From Opitutia bacterium (GTDB lineage: Bacteria; Verrucomicrobiota; Verrucomicrobiia; Opitutales; UBA953), in NCBI GenBank assembly GCA_021204635.1, contig JAJPZB010000175.1:1-15056 (forward strand): 15,056 bases of DNA, given 5' to 3'. The notes below the pieces were generated by a model. That model searched no databases. It saw nothing but the letters and a program-made list of their open reading frames with translations, and was not told the origin of the DNA. This document shows, piece after piece, positions 1 through 6,768 of the stretch (positions are counted from its first letter, which is position 1; each line of letters opens with the position of its first letter). The position numbers were made by a program, and so were the translations under genes.

Positions 1-68
1 GTGTTCGCCTCATCGATTCTCTTCTGCATTTTTTGCGCTTGTTTGAGAAGTTTTCCTACGCCTGCCAT
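1..68 (-). CDS. ybaB: YbaB/EbfC nucleoid-associated protein, N-terminal fragment (runs off left edge)
   Basis: Reading leftwards from the ATG at 68 gives 22 codons beginning MAGVGKLLKQAQKMQKRIDE. This is the typical start of the YbaB/EbfC family: a short glycine-containing N-terminus, then an amphipathic helix with the KQAQKMQ motif. Family members are about 100-110 residue dimeric DNA-binding proteins, so roughly four fifths of the gene lies outside the window. In many bacteria ybaB sits with dnaX and recR, which cannot be checked here. The mtfA-like gene lies upstream on the same strand, 120 nt away. No clear Shine-Dalgarno site precedes the ATG. The family call rests only on this short segment, but the match is distinctive. 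Confidence 0.75.
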   Translation of the reverse strand, partial: MAGVGKLLKQAQKMQKRIDEAN

Positions 69-188
69 TGTCGTTTTCGTTGAATTTTTGTGTGAATGGA
101 CTTTCGTGAGTATCGTTTCGGCAGGCGCGTTTTTCAAAAACAAAATTCCCGCCGCAACAATCTCCGCGAAAATGTCGAGGAAAAATTT

Positions 189-998
189 TCACGCCACAAA
201 GCCCGCTGGGTCGAGGGCGTAAATCCGCGACAATGCCGCGTAGAGCTCGGGGTGCGATTTCTTCATCTCCTCAGGCGTTTCAAAAAATGCCTCCGTGCCG
301 ACGGCGAAAAACTCGGCGGGGTCGTCGGCACCATATTCGTCCAAAATCGTCCGCGCGTCGCCTGATTGCAACCTGCGCATTTCCGCCGCCAAAACGCCCT
401 TCCACTTCCGCTCAAAATCCTGCGACAGGCACACGCCCTCGGTGTCGGCAAATTGGTGCGCAAACTCGTGAATCACGACGTTGCGCGGGTTTCCGGCAAA
501 GGCGATGTCGTGCAAAATCCGCTCCTGAGAAAAAATCACCGTCCCGCCCGACCACGATTCGCCATCGCTGAGTTCGTCGTCGCCCGCACCCGCCACTCGC
601 GAGCGAAACGACGACGGGTAAATGAGCACGCTCCTGAGCGCCTGCCACGTACGCCGCTCGCGGCCAAGGGCGAGAAGCGACGCGTTTGCCGCCACCACCA
701 TCGCAATCTTGTCGGAAACTGTCGCGAGCCCGCCACAAGCCTCAAAATTTTTCTCCGCCACAAACTCCTTTATCAGACGCTCGTAGCGCGGGCGCAACTC
801 GCACGGAATCCTCGCCGCGAGCGGCACATCGCGCACAACAATCTGCCACCACTCTGCGGGAAGCGGCGAAGCGAGAAACCTCGACAAACGTGCGCGCGAA
901 CGCCAACCCACAACAATCGCCCGCAGCACGAGCAAAAGCACCACCGCCACCACAATAAGAGCAAGAATCTCCGGCATTCCCATCGAGGATTCAACCAT
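189..998 (-). CDS. mtfA: MtfA-like zinc metallopeptidase (peptidase family M90) with N-terminal membrane anchor
   Basis: The product has 269 residues, close to the 265 of E. coli MtfA, an aminopeptidase-like zinc protease that binds the Mlc repressor of glucose PTS genes. The zinc motif HEFAH is at residues 177-181. The downstream DEYGADDPAEFFAV block (220-233) supplies E229 as the expected third ligand. The segments YPSSF and GGTVIFSQERI before the active site are also family-typical. Unlike the soluble E. coli protein, residues 9-31 form a hydrophobic segment followed by RSRAR, suggesting a membrane anchor with the peptidase in the cytoplasm. The start is uncertain: ATG codons at residues 1, 6 and 8 are all possible and none has a convincing ribosome site. 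No PTS or Mlc gene is nearby, so a link to sugar regulation is not shown here. Confidence 0.88.
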   Translation of the reverse strand: MVESSMGMPEILALIVVAVVLLLVLRAIVVGWRSRARLSRFLASPLPAEWWQIVVRDVPLAARIPCELRPRYERLIKEFVAEKNFEACGGLATVSDKIAMVVAANASLLALGRERRTWQALRSVLIYPSSFRSRVAGAGDDELSDGESWSGGTVIFSQERILHDIAFAGNPRNVVIHEFAHQFADTEGVCLSQDFERKWKGVLAAEMRRLQSGDARTILDEYGADDPAEFFAVGTEAFFETPEEMKKSHPELYAALSRIYALDPAGFVA

Positions 999-1058
999 GC
1001 CGCAAAGCTACGCTCCGCCGCAAAATTTCTCACGCGCAAACTTCATTGTGGACGCAGG

Positions 1059-1129
1059 GGTTGGTGGTGAAGCCGGGTCGGTGGCGGGATTTGGGTTGGT
1101 GGTGAGGTTTAGGTTGGTGGTGGCAACAA
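1059..1129 (+). repeat. GGTTGGTGG degenerate tandem array A (about four 17-18 bp units)
   Basis: Units starting at 1059, 1076, 1094 and 1112 share the core GGTTGGTGGTGA, with one diverged copy reading GGTCGGTGGCGG. Each is followed by a variable tail of about 6 bases. The array fills the gap between the divergent mtfA-like gene and the PEP-CTERM gene starting at 1316. Related arrays occur at 2086-2234 (G-rich strand on minus) and 9134-9184 (G-rich strand on plus). Confidence 0.8.
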
Positions 1130-1189
1130 ACCGCCACTGTTGTGTGGGGAAAAGTGCGACATATTGGCAAACATTTGAATAAAAAATGC

Positions 1190-1221
1190 TTGACGAGATT
1201 TAGGGGGGGGGTGGCATGAAT
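1190..1221 (+). promoter_or_regulatory. Candidate promoter with a nine-G run in its spacer
   Basis: TTGACG at 1190-1195 resembles a -35 box. CATGAAT at 1215-1221 is a weak -10 candidate. The run of nine G at 1203-1211 lies between them. The spacer is 19 bp with nine G and would be the optimal 17 bp with seven. Promoters with a poly-G spacer are known to be phase variable in other bacteria, for example Neisseria porA. The assignment of the -10 box is the weak point. Confidence 0.4.
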
Positions 1222-1252
1222 TTCGTTACTGCTTCCGGGAATTATGGTTTTA

Positions 1253-1271
1253 CGCGGGAGGGTTTCCCGCG
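1253..1271 (+). promoter_or_regulatory. Leader hairpin upstream of the PEP-CTERM gene
   Basis: CGCGGGA (1253-1259) pairs perfectly with TCCCGCG (1265-1271) across a GGGTT loop. It lies about 45 nt before the ATG at 1316, so it would be in the 5' untranslated leader. It has no U run, so it is not a standard terminator. It could stabilise the mRNA or affect initiation; the role is unknown. Confidence 0.4.
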
Positions 1272-1315
1272 GATTCCCGAGAAAGCAGCAACAAAAACCA
1301 AAAAACGTTAATCAT

Positions 1316-2014
1316 ATGAGTAAAGTAATAACTATCGCGGCTCTCGTAGCCGCAAGCACTGCACTCGCAAGTGCTGCCGACTGGCAAACAGTGGAATACA
1401 CGCTGAGCAACAACAATAGCTCAACGGACACAGACTCTGTTACAACCGGCAATTCGTCGTTTGCGTCGTTCACAATCGATGGCTCCAGCTACGATACGTT
1501 CGATGCGAGCGAGTACAACTGGAAGATCTCGTTCTCTGTGGACGCAAGCGGCGAGGAAACCACAACTCAAACCATATTCTCCCTTGGCAGAACTGACACA
1601 GGAGCAGATGGCTACGGTGTGGTCGTAGGGTATGACGGAACGTCGACATACACATACGCGATCTCCGCAACAGCTCACACTAATACTGAGGATTCCGATG
1701 CCGTAACGACATCAAGTTCCAGTGTATCGGTAGTGTTTAGTTGGGACGCTTTGTCCACAACGCTCTCACTATCGGTAGATGGTTCTGAGGCGGTAACGCT
1801 CACAGGAGTGTCTACCGAAAGTGCTAACTTGGTAGCCGGAGAATACGGAGACCAAGGCAATGCGCACTTCTGGTCTAACAGCTCAGCAGAATCGATCACC
1901 GGCATCTCGTTGCAGGTTCAACAAGTTCCTGAGCCGTCGATGTTTGGCTTGCTCGCAGGGCTTGGCGCACTCGGGTTGGTGGCGACACGTCGCCGGCGCA
2001 ACCGCAAAGCATAA
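1316..2014 (+). CDS. Secreted PEP-CTERM sorting domain protein, 232 residues
   Basis: The ATG at 1316 was chosen over an in-frame ATG at 1244 because it directly begins a Sec signal peptide (MSKVITIAALVAASTALASA, likely cleaved before ADW). The longer reading would put a basic stretch encoded by the leader hairpin in front of it. The mature part is very rich in Ser, Thr and Gly, has no cysteine, and alternates beta-forming segments (residues 66-76, 111-120, 137-142, 149-154). This suggests a beta-sandwich, perhaps lectin-like, but no catalytic family was recognised. The C-terminus has the PEP motif at 205-207, a hydrophobic helix (209-223) and an RRRRNR tail, the tripartite exosortase signal. 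No exosortase gene is in the window. The mature protein is expected outside the cell. The gene is single, flanked by inverted GGTTGGTGG arrays, with its own terminator. Confidence 0.88.
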   Translation: MSKVITIAALVAASTALASAADWQTVEYTLSNNNSSTDTDSVTTGNSSFASFTIDGSSYDTFDASEYNWKISFSVDASGEETTTQTIFSLGRTDTGADGYGVVVGYDGTSTYTYAISATAHTNTEDSDAVTTSSSSVSVVFSWDALSTTLSLSVDGSEAVTLTGVSTESANLVAGEYGDQGNAHFWSNSSAESITGISLQVQQVPEPSMFGLLAGLGALGLVATRRRRNRKA

Positions 2015-2042
2015 GCTTCTGCGCAACACAATTCTCTCAGAC

Positions 2043-2078
2043 AAAGGTTCTTCGGCAACAATGCCGGAGAGCCTTTTT
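2043..2078 (+). terminator. Rho-independent terminator of the PEP-CTERM gene
   Basis: A 14-bp stem (2043-2056 with 2063-2076, including two G-U pairs) closes an AACAAT loop and runs into TTTTT at 2074-2078. It lies 28 nt after the stop codon at 2014. Confidence 0.88.
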
Positions 2079-2085
2079 CATTGTC

Positions 2086-2234
2086 GCCACCACCAACCCA
2101 GCCCTCACCTCCAACCCAAGTCCCGCCACCACTAACCCCTCCGAAAAAAGCCTCACCACCAACCAAAACCTCACCACTAACCCAAGTCCGCCACCAACCC
2201 AACTCACCACCAACCCAATCTCGCCACCAACCCG
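2086..2234 (-). repeat. GGTTGGTGG degenerate tandem array B (about eight units)
   Basis: Read on the minus strand, about eight units carry the core GGGTTGGTGGTGA, GGGTTAGTGGTG or close variants, spaced mostly 16-19 nt with two longer units. The G-rich strand is opposite to array A, so the PEP-CTERM gene at 1316-2014 is bracketed by inverted copies. The array lies between that gene's terminator and the 3' end of the mnmM-like gene. The strand is open in some frames and gives a low-complexity Gly/Val/Trp product, which was not taken as a gene. Confidence 0.82.
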
Positions 2235-2244
2235 GCGGTGTCGC

Positions 2245-2802
2245 TCAAAAAATTGCGGCGGCGAGCCACGGGGTTGCGGGATTGTGGTGGCCGTGGCGAA
2301 GAATTTTCTTGGCGCCACAATGCGCGAGCCATTTTTCCACGGCGGCAGATTCCTCGAAGCCGCCAGGGTGCTTTGTATAAACTGCGATCGACAAAATCCC
2401 ACCAGGGGCGAGCATTGTTGCCGCAGCGGCCAAGGCGCGGATTGTAGTGGTAGCCAGCGTTGTCGTTGCGTGGTCGCTTCGTGGCAGGTATCCGAGGTTG
2501 AACAAAATTGCCTGCGTCGCCCCGCACCACTCTGCGCCGAGCGCGTCCGCCATTTTCTCGTGGCTCAGCAAAAATGTCTTGACATTGTGACAGCCTGCTT
2601 CGGCGAGACGGTGGCGCGTTGCCTCGATCGCGCTTTCCTGAATATCAAAAGCTGCAACACGCCCATTGTCGCCCACGCATTGCGCGAGGAAGAGCGTATC
2701 GTTGCCATTGCCCGCAGTTGCGTCTATCGCGCGGGCGCCGAGTTTCAGCCTCGCGCGCACCCACTCGTGCGAGAGCACCACAATGTTTTGCTGCGAATCC
2801 AT
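2245..2802 (-). CDS. mnmM: MnmM/YtqB-like class I SAM-dependent methyltransferase (rRNA_methylase family)
   Basis: The 185-residue product matches the small family of which Bacillus YtqB (MnmM) is a member. That enzyme methylates nm5s2U34 to mnm5s2U34 in the tRNA anticodon loop. Visible motifs are the SHEW segment at 11-14, SAM-binding DATAGNGNDT (27-36), the acidic end of strand 2 in AFDIQ (51-55), FNLGYLP (101-107), the TTT/TTI helix region (113-121), and LAPGG (131-135) followed by VYTKHPGG. The ATG at 2802 was chosen because the family begins just before the SHEW motif. The frame is open back to a TTG at 2868 that abuts the leuC stop, but those extra residues come from low-complexity GTGG-rich DNA. 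It lies 66 nt downstream of leuC on the same strand and is probably co-transcribed with it. No terminator was seen after it, only array B. Confidence 0.85.
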   Translation of the reverse strand: MDSQQNIVVLSHEWVRARLKLGARAIDATAGNGNDTLFLAQCVGDNGRVAAFDIQESAIEATRHRLAEAGCHNVKTFLLSHEKMADALGAEWCGATQAILFNLGYLPRSDHATTTLATTTIRALAAAATMLAPGGILSIAVYTKHPGGFEESAAVEKWLAHCGAKKILRHGHHNPATPWLAAAIF

Positions 2803-2868
2803 TTCACCACCGTGCGCCTTTCGCCACCACAATGCCGCCGCAACAATGAGCCGCCACCGTTGTGGCAA

Positions 2869-4269
2869 CTACAAGACGTCGCGACAATCCACCACCGTCC
2901 CCGCAACAGAGGCGGCGGCAACCATGAGCGGCGACATCAGCAGCGTCCGCCCGCTCGGCGAGCCCTGCCGCCCCTTGAAATTGCGGTTCGACGTGCTCGC
3001 GCAAATTTGGTCGCCACTGAGTTTGTCGGCGTTCATCGCGAGGCACATCGAGCAACCGGCGAGGCGCCACTCGAAGCCGGCGGCGCGGAAAATTTCGTCA
3101 ATGCCGAGTTCGGCGCATTTTTTCGCAACAATCTGCGAGCCCGGGACGGCGAGTGCCTTCACGCCTTTTGCGACTTTTTTGCCCTTCAAAAATTCTGCCG
3201 CCGCGACGAAGTCGGTGAGCCGCCCGTTCGTGCACGAACCGATGAATGCGACGTTGATCGGCGTGCCCGCCACGGGCGTGCCGGGCGTGAATTTCATGTA
3301 TGCGTAGGCTTCGCGCGCGGTCGCGGCGTCGGCGGGCGCCATTTCGTCGGGATTCGGGAAAATACCGTTTGCGGGAATGTTTTGCGCCGGCGTAATTCCC
3401 CAGGTCACGGTGGGCGCGATGTCGGCGGCATCGACGTTGACGACGTCGTCGTAGTGGCAATCGGGGTCGCTTGCGAACGATTTCCAGCGCGCAACGGCGG
3501 CGTCCCACGCTTCGCCTTTCGGGGCGAAATTGCGATTTTTGAGATACGCGAAAGTCGTTTCGTCGGGGTTGACATAGCCGACGCGCGCGCCGCCTTCGAT
3601 TGCCATGTTGCAAACCGTCATCCGCTCGTCCATCGAGAAATTGTCGAAGACGCTTCCGCCGTATTCGTGCGCGAAGCCGAGGCCGCCATCAACGCCGAGC
3701 AGGCGAATGAGATGAAGCGCAACGTCTTTCGCGCCGACGCCCTTCCCGAGCGCGCCGTTGACGTTGATTCTGCGCACTTTGAGCGGCGAAAACGCGAGCG
3801 TTTGCGTGGCGAGAACGTTGCGGACTTGCGACGTGCCGATGCCGAACGCGACCGCGCCGAATGCGCCGTGCGTGGCGGTGTGCGAATCGCCGCAGACGAT
3901 TGTCATTCCGGGCTGAGTAATGCCCTGCTCCGGCCCCACGATGTGGACAATTCCCTGCTCGCCCGTGACCGTGTCGAAAAATTTTATTCCGTTGTCGCGG
4001 CAATTTTTGCGCAGTTCGGAGATCATCGACTGCGCGACGGGGTCGGCAAATGGCTCGGCGAGCGACGTCGTGGGCACGATGTGGTCAACCGTCGCGAAAG
4101 TGCGCTCGGGAAACATCACGGGGAGCTTGAGGTCGCGCAACATTCCAAATGCCTGAGGCGAAGTAACTTCGTGAATGTAGTGTGTCGCGATAAAGAGTTG
4201 CGTTTGCCCGTTTGGCAATTTTGCGACCGTGTGCACGTCCCAAACTTTTTGAAAAAGCGTCTTTCCCAT
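2869..4269 (-). CDS. leuC: 3-isopropylmalate dehydratase large subunit
   Basis: The 466-residue product has the same length as E. coli LeuC and is full length. It isomerises 2-isopropylmalate to 3-isopropylmalate in leucine synthesis, as a heterodimer with LeuD, in the cytoplasm. Features seen are the N-terminal KTLFQKVWDVH, the CGDSHTATHGAFGA block (126-139) that lines the aconitase-type active site, GIGTSQVRNVLATQ (143-156), and the three 4Fe-4S cysteines: C346 in GSCTNGR, then C406 and C409 in AGCSMCLAMN. The C-terminus keeps NRNFKGRQG, a substrate-binding segment. The ATG at 4269 follows a plausible promoter by a short leader without a Shine-Dalgarno site. The next gene downstream is mnmM-like, so leuD is not adjacent on the 3' side. 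Confidence 0.97.
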   Translation of the reverse strand: MGKTLFQKVWDVHTVAKLPNGQTQLFIATHYIHEVTSPQAFGMLRDLKLPVMFPERTFATVDHIVPTTSLAEPFADPVAQSMISELRKNCRDNGIKFFDTVTGEQGIVHIVGPEQGITQPGMTIVCGDSHTATHGAFGAVAFGIGTSQVRNVLATQTLAFSPLKVRRINVNGALGKGVGAKDVALHLIRLLGVDGGLGFAHEYGGSVFDNFSMDERMTVCNMAIEGGARVGYVNPDETTFAYLKNRNFAPKGEAWDAAVARWKSFASDPDCHYDDVVNVDAADIAPTVTWGITPAQNIPANGIFPNPDEMAPADAATAREAYAYMKFTPGTPVAGTPINVAFIGSCTNGRLTDFVAAAEFLKGKKVAKGVKALAVPGSQIVAKKCAELGIDEIFRAAGFEWRLAGCSMCLAMNADKLSGDQICASTSNRNFKGRQGSPSGRTLLMSPLMVAAASVAGTVVDCRDVL

Positions 4270-4290
4270 TTGCGTTTTAAAATTTTGTGA

Positions 4291-4319
4291 AATAAAGCAC
4301 GGAAGCCCCTTTTTATCAA
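4291..4319 (-). promoter_or_regulatory. Probable sigma70-type promoter of leuC
   Basis: On the minus strand TTGATA (4319-4314) and TTTATT (4296-4291) are separated by 17 nt. The -10 box ends 21 nt before the leuC ATG at 4269, giving a leader of roughly 15 nt. No attenuator or leucine-rich leader peptide fits in this space. Confidence 0.5.
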
Positions 4320-4387
4320 GCTTTGCGCCCCTTTTCTAAAGAATTTTGTCGCGTTCGCGCGCGGCGGATTTTCTAATCGCGGGTGCT

Positions 4388-5314
4388 ATGTCAATGACTA
4401 ATTTTAAAAAGGACGGGAGGGAATTTCAGCAATGGTGCGTCGGCGCTTCAACGTTCACCGCGTGCATCACGAAAGGCGCGCGGTTGATGAGCTGGACGGT
4501 CGAGGCTGCGGGCGCGCGGCGCGACGTGATTCGGTGGCCGGAAAACGCAAATTGGGACGATTTTCGCTCAATTCGCGGCGGCAACCCGATTTTGTTCCCC
4601 TTCATGGGCAGAAATTTCGCAGACGGGAAGAAATTTTTCTGGAAAAATCCCGCAGACGGCGTCGTGCGCCCAATGCCGATGCACGGTTTTGCGACAGACG
4701 GCGAGTTCGCGATCGCCGAGGCGACGGAAAATTCCGTCCGCGCGAAATTTGTGCCCGACGCCGCCGCGCGCGAAGGCTATCCGTTTGACTACGAATTTTT
4801 CGTGGTTTATCGCTTCTCCGAGCTCTCTCTCAAATGCGATTTGGTGATGACAAATCGCGGCGCAGAGCGCATTCCGTGGTGCGTTGGCCACCATTTTTAT
4901 TTCGCGATGCCATGGCACGCGGGGCTCTCGCGCAAAGATTATGTCTTGAAAATCGACGCAAAAAAATTCTGGCACCACGCCGCCGATGGCTCTCTCGCCA
5001 AGGCTGACGAGCCGAAAAAACCAATTTCGTTTGACGACCCCGCTATTTGCGACCTCATCTACACGAAGCTGAAAACAAACCGCGTCGCGTTCGGCCCGCG
5101 CAACGGCGAGGAAAACGTCGTGATTAAAATCGGAGACAACGAGACGCCGACGCCGTGGACGACGGTCGTGACCTGGTCGGAAAGCGACGATTCGCCGTTC
5201 TACTGCGTCGAGCCGTGGATGGGCGCGCCAAACAGCACGGTTCACGGCAACGGCTTGCATTTTGTCGAGCCCGGCGCGACGGAGACGTTTTCCGTCGAGG
5301 TTTCGTTGGAATAA
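4388..5314 (+). CDS. Aldose 1-epimerase (mutarotase) family protein
   Basis: The 308-residue protein has the galactose mutarotase-like beta-sandwich pattern. Family landmarks are GGNPILFPFMGR (64-75), MHGFATDGEF (98-107; H99 is the likely active-site histidine), the WCVGHHFYF block (164-172, corresponding to the HPYF motif) and CVEPWMGAPNS (273-283; E275 is the likely general base). It probably interconverts sugar anomers or acts on a hexose phosphate; the substrate cannot be told. It resembles LacX-type mutarotases more than GalM. The ATG at 4388 was preferred to an upstream in-frame TTG at 4346 because similarity begins near FKKDGREFQ. A TCTAAT box at 4372-4377 is a possible but very close -10. 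It is the first of three plus-strand genes, with 17 nt to the methyltransferase gene. No signal peptide is present. Confidence 0.85.
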   Translation: MSMTNFKKDGREFQQWCVGASTFTACITKGARLMSWTVEAAGARRDVIRWPENANWDDFRSIRGGNPILFPFMGRNFADGKKFFWKNPADGVVRPMPMHGFATDGEFAIAEATENSVRAKFVPDAAAREGYPFDYEFFVVYRFSELSLKCDLVMTNRGAERIPWCVGHHFYFAMPWHAGLSRKDYVLKIDAKKFWHHAADGSLAKADEPKKPISFDDPAICDLIYTKLKTNRVAFGPRNGEENVVIKIGDNETPTPWTTVVTWSESDDSPFYCVEPWMGAPNSTVHGNGLHFVEPGATETFSVEVSLE

Positions 5315-5331
5315 TTTTCGCGCCTGCTCAC

Positions 5332-6768
5332 GTGCCACAATCCGACGTAAAAAACAAGGGGCGGGTTTATACTCCAAGGTATTTGGTCGCAGAGACCTTG
5401 GATTTTGCCGGCTATGTCGCCGGAGAAATTTCGCGAAAGCACGTCATGGAAAACAGCTGCGGCGACGGCGCGTTTCTCTGCGAAATCGTGCGCATTTACT
5501 GCGAAGATTTTCTGCAGCGGCAACAGGACACAGCGGCATTGGCGCAGGAGCTCGAAGAATTTATCCACGGCATCGAAATCGAGCCCGCCGAAGCACAAAA
5601 ATGCCGCGAAAATTTGGACGCCGTCGCAGCGAAATTCGGGCTGAAAAACTTGCACTGGGATATCTTGACGGCGGACGCGCTTTCGGTGGGGAAATTTGAC
5701 GGGCAAATGGATTTTGTCGTGGGCAACCCGCCATATGTCCGCATTCACAACCTCGAAAATTTGTATGACACGGCGAAAAAATTCTCGTTCGCGCAGCGCG
5801 GAATGACGGATTTGTTCATCGTGTTTTTCGAGCTCGGATTCCGCATGATGAAGCGCAACGGCGGGAAAATGGCGCTGATAACGCCAAGCTCGTGGTTCGC
5901 GAGCAAGGCGGGAATCGTGCTCCGCAGATACATTTCCGCGCACGAAAATCTGGCGGGCATCATCGATCTCGAGCACTTTCAGGCGTTCAACGCGATGACG
6001 TATTCGACGATCTCGCTGTTCACATCGGGTGAGCCGAGCCGCTACGTCAAATATTTCACATTCGACGGCGCCGCGCGCTGCCGCAAATTCTGCGAAACTC
6101 TCGACTACGCCGATTTCCGCGTCGGGAACGAATTTTATTTCGCAGACCACGCCACGCTCGATTTCCTGCGAGAAGTCCGCGCCCGCGACGACGAACCTCT
6201 CGTACGCGTCAAAAACGGTTTCGCGACGCTGGCAGACAAAATTTTCGTCGGCGAATTTGCGTTTTCTGCGGGAACAATCGACGTCGTGAAATCCTCGACG
6301 GGGCAATGGCGGAAATGCATTTTTCCCTACGACAACGCCGGCAACGCAGTACCGCTCGAAGAAATCAAGAAAAAAAATCCGCAGCTTTTCGCATATTTTC
6401 TCGCAAACGAAGAGCGCCTGAAAAACGACCGCGACAACGAAGACAAAACGAATTGGCACCTCTTCGGCAGGACGCAGGCAATTGCCGACGTCGGGCGAAA
6501 AAAGATTGCGATAAACTCGCTGATTCGCGACGTTGCAGACATAAAACTCGTCCCCGTGCCCGCCGGCTGCGGAGTCTATGGCGGGCTCTACATCGTCTCC
6601 GACTTGGATTTCGAGAACATAAAAAAGGCACTCTGCAGCGAAGTTTTTCTGCGCTATGTGAAGTCTTTGAAAAACTACAGGAGCGGCGGCTATTACACGT
6701 TTGGCTCCCGCGACATCGAGTTGTTTTTGAATTATCGCTTGGAAGAAATGAGCACAACTGCGGCATGA
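5332..6768 (+). CDS. N6-adenine DNA methyltransferase, Eco57I/TaqI type (orphan)
   Basis: The 478-residue protein starts at the GTG at 5332, the start just before RVYTPRYLVAETL, the segment that opens this methylase domain. SAM motif I is NSCGDGAF (41-48), motif II is GIEIEP (80-85), and the catalytic motif IV is GNPPYVRIHN (131-140), the NPPY form of adenine-N6 enzymes. ALITPSSWFAS (181-191) and the following IIDLEHFQAF complete the catalytic core. Residues from about 290 to 478 form a probable target-recognition domain with GGLYIVSD and YRSGGYYTFGSRDI. It would methylate adenine in an unknown DNA motif. No PD-(D/E)XK-like nuclease domain was seen in the protein and no nuclease gene is adjacent. 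The neighbours are a sugar epimerase and a HAD phosphatase, so it looks like an orphan or moved enzyme. Its stop overlaps the next start as ATGA. Confidence 0.88.
   Translation: MPQSDVKNKGRVYTPRYLVAETLDFAGYVAGEISRKHVMENSCGDGAFLCEIVRIYCEDFLQRQQDTAALAQELEEFIHGIEIEPAEAQKCRENLDAVAAKFGLKNLHWDILTADALSVGKFDGQMDFVVGNPPYVRIHNLENLYDTAKKFSFAQRGMTDLFIVFFELGFRMMKRNGGKMALITPSSWFASKAGIVLRRYISAHENLAGIIDLEHFQAFNAMTYSTISLFTSGEPSRYVKYFTFDGAARCRKFCETLDYADFRVGNEFYFADHATLDFLREVRARDDEPLVRVKNGFATLADKIFVGEFAFSAGTIDVVKSSTGQWRKCIFPYDNAGNAVPLEEIKKKNPQLFAYFLANEERLKNDRDNEDKTNWHLFGRTQAIADVGRKKIAINSLIRDVADIKLVPVPAGCGVYGGLYIVSDLDFENIKKALCSEVFLRYVKSLKNYRSGGYYTFGSRDIELFLNYRLEEMSTTAA

Noticed and set aside
1918..2202. A Gly/Val-rich open frame (about 94 codons) across array B
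   Set aside because: It is simply translation of the GGTTGGTGG repeat and crosses the terminator and the 3' end of the opposite gene.
2284..4290. A 668-codon open frame on the plus strand opposite leuC
   Set aside because: It is antisense to a textbook leuC and the mnmM-like gene, is Arg/Ala/Val-rich, and matches no family; it is a by-product of GC-rich codon use on the other strand.
5242..6459. A 405-codon minus-strand open frame opposite the methyltransferase gene
   Set aside because: The plus-strand reading has clear methyltransferase motifs; this one is a low-information antisense frame.
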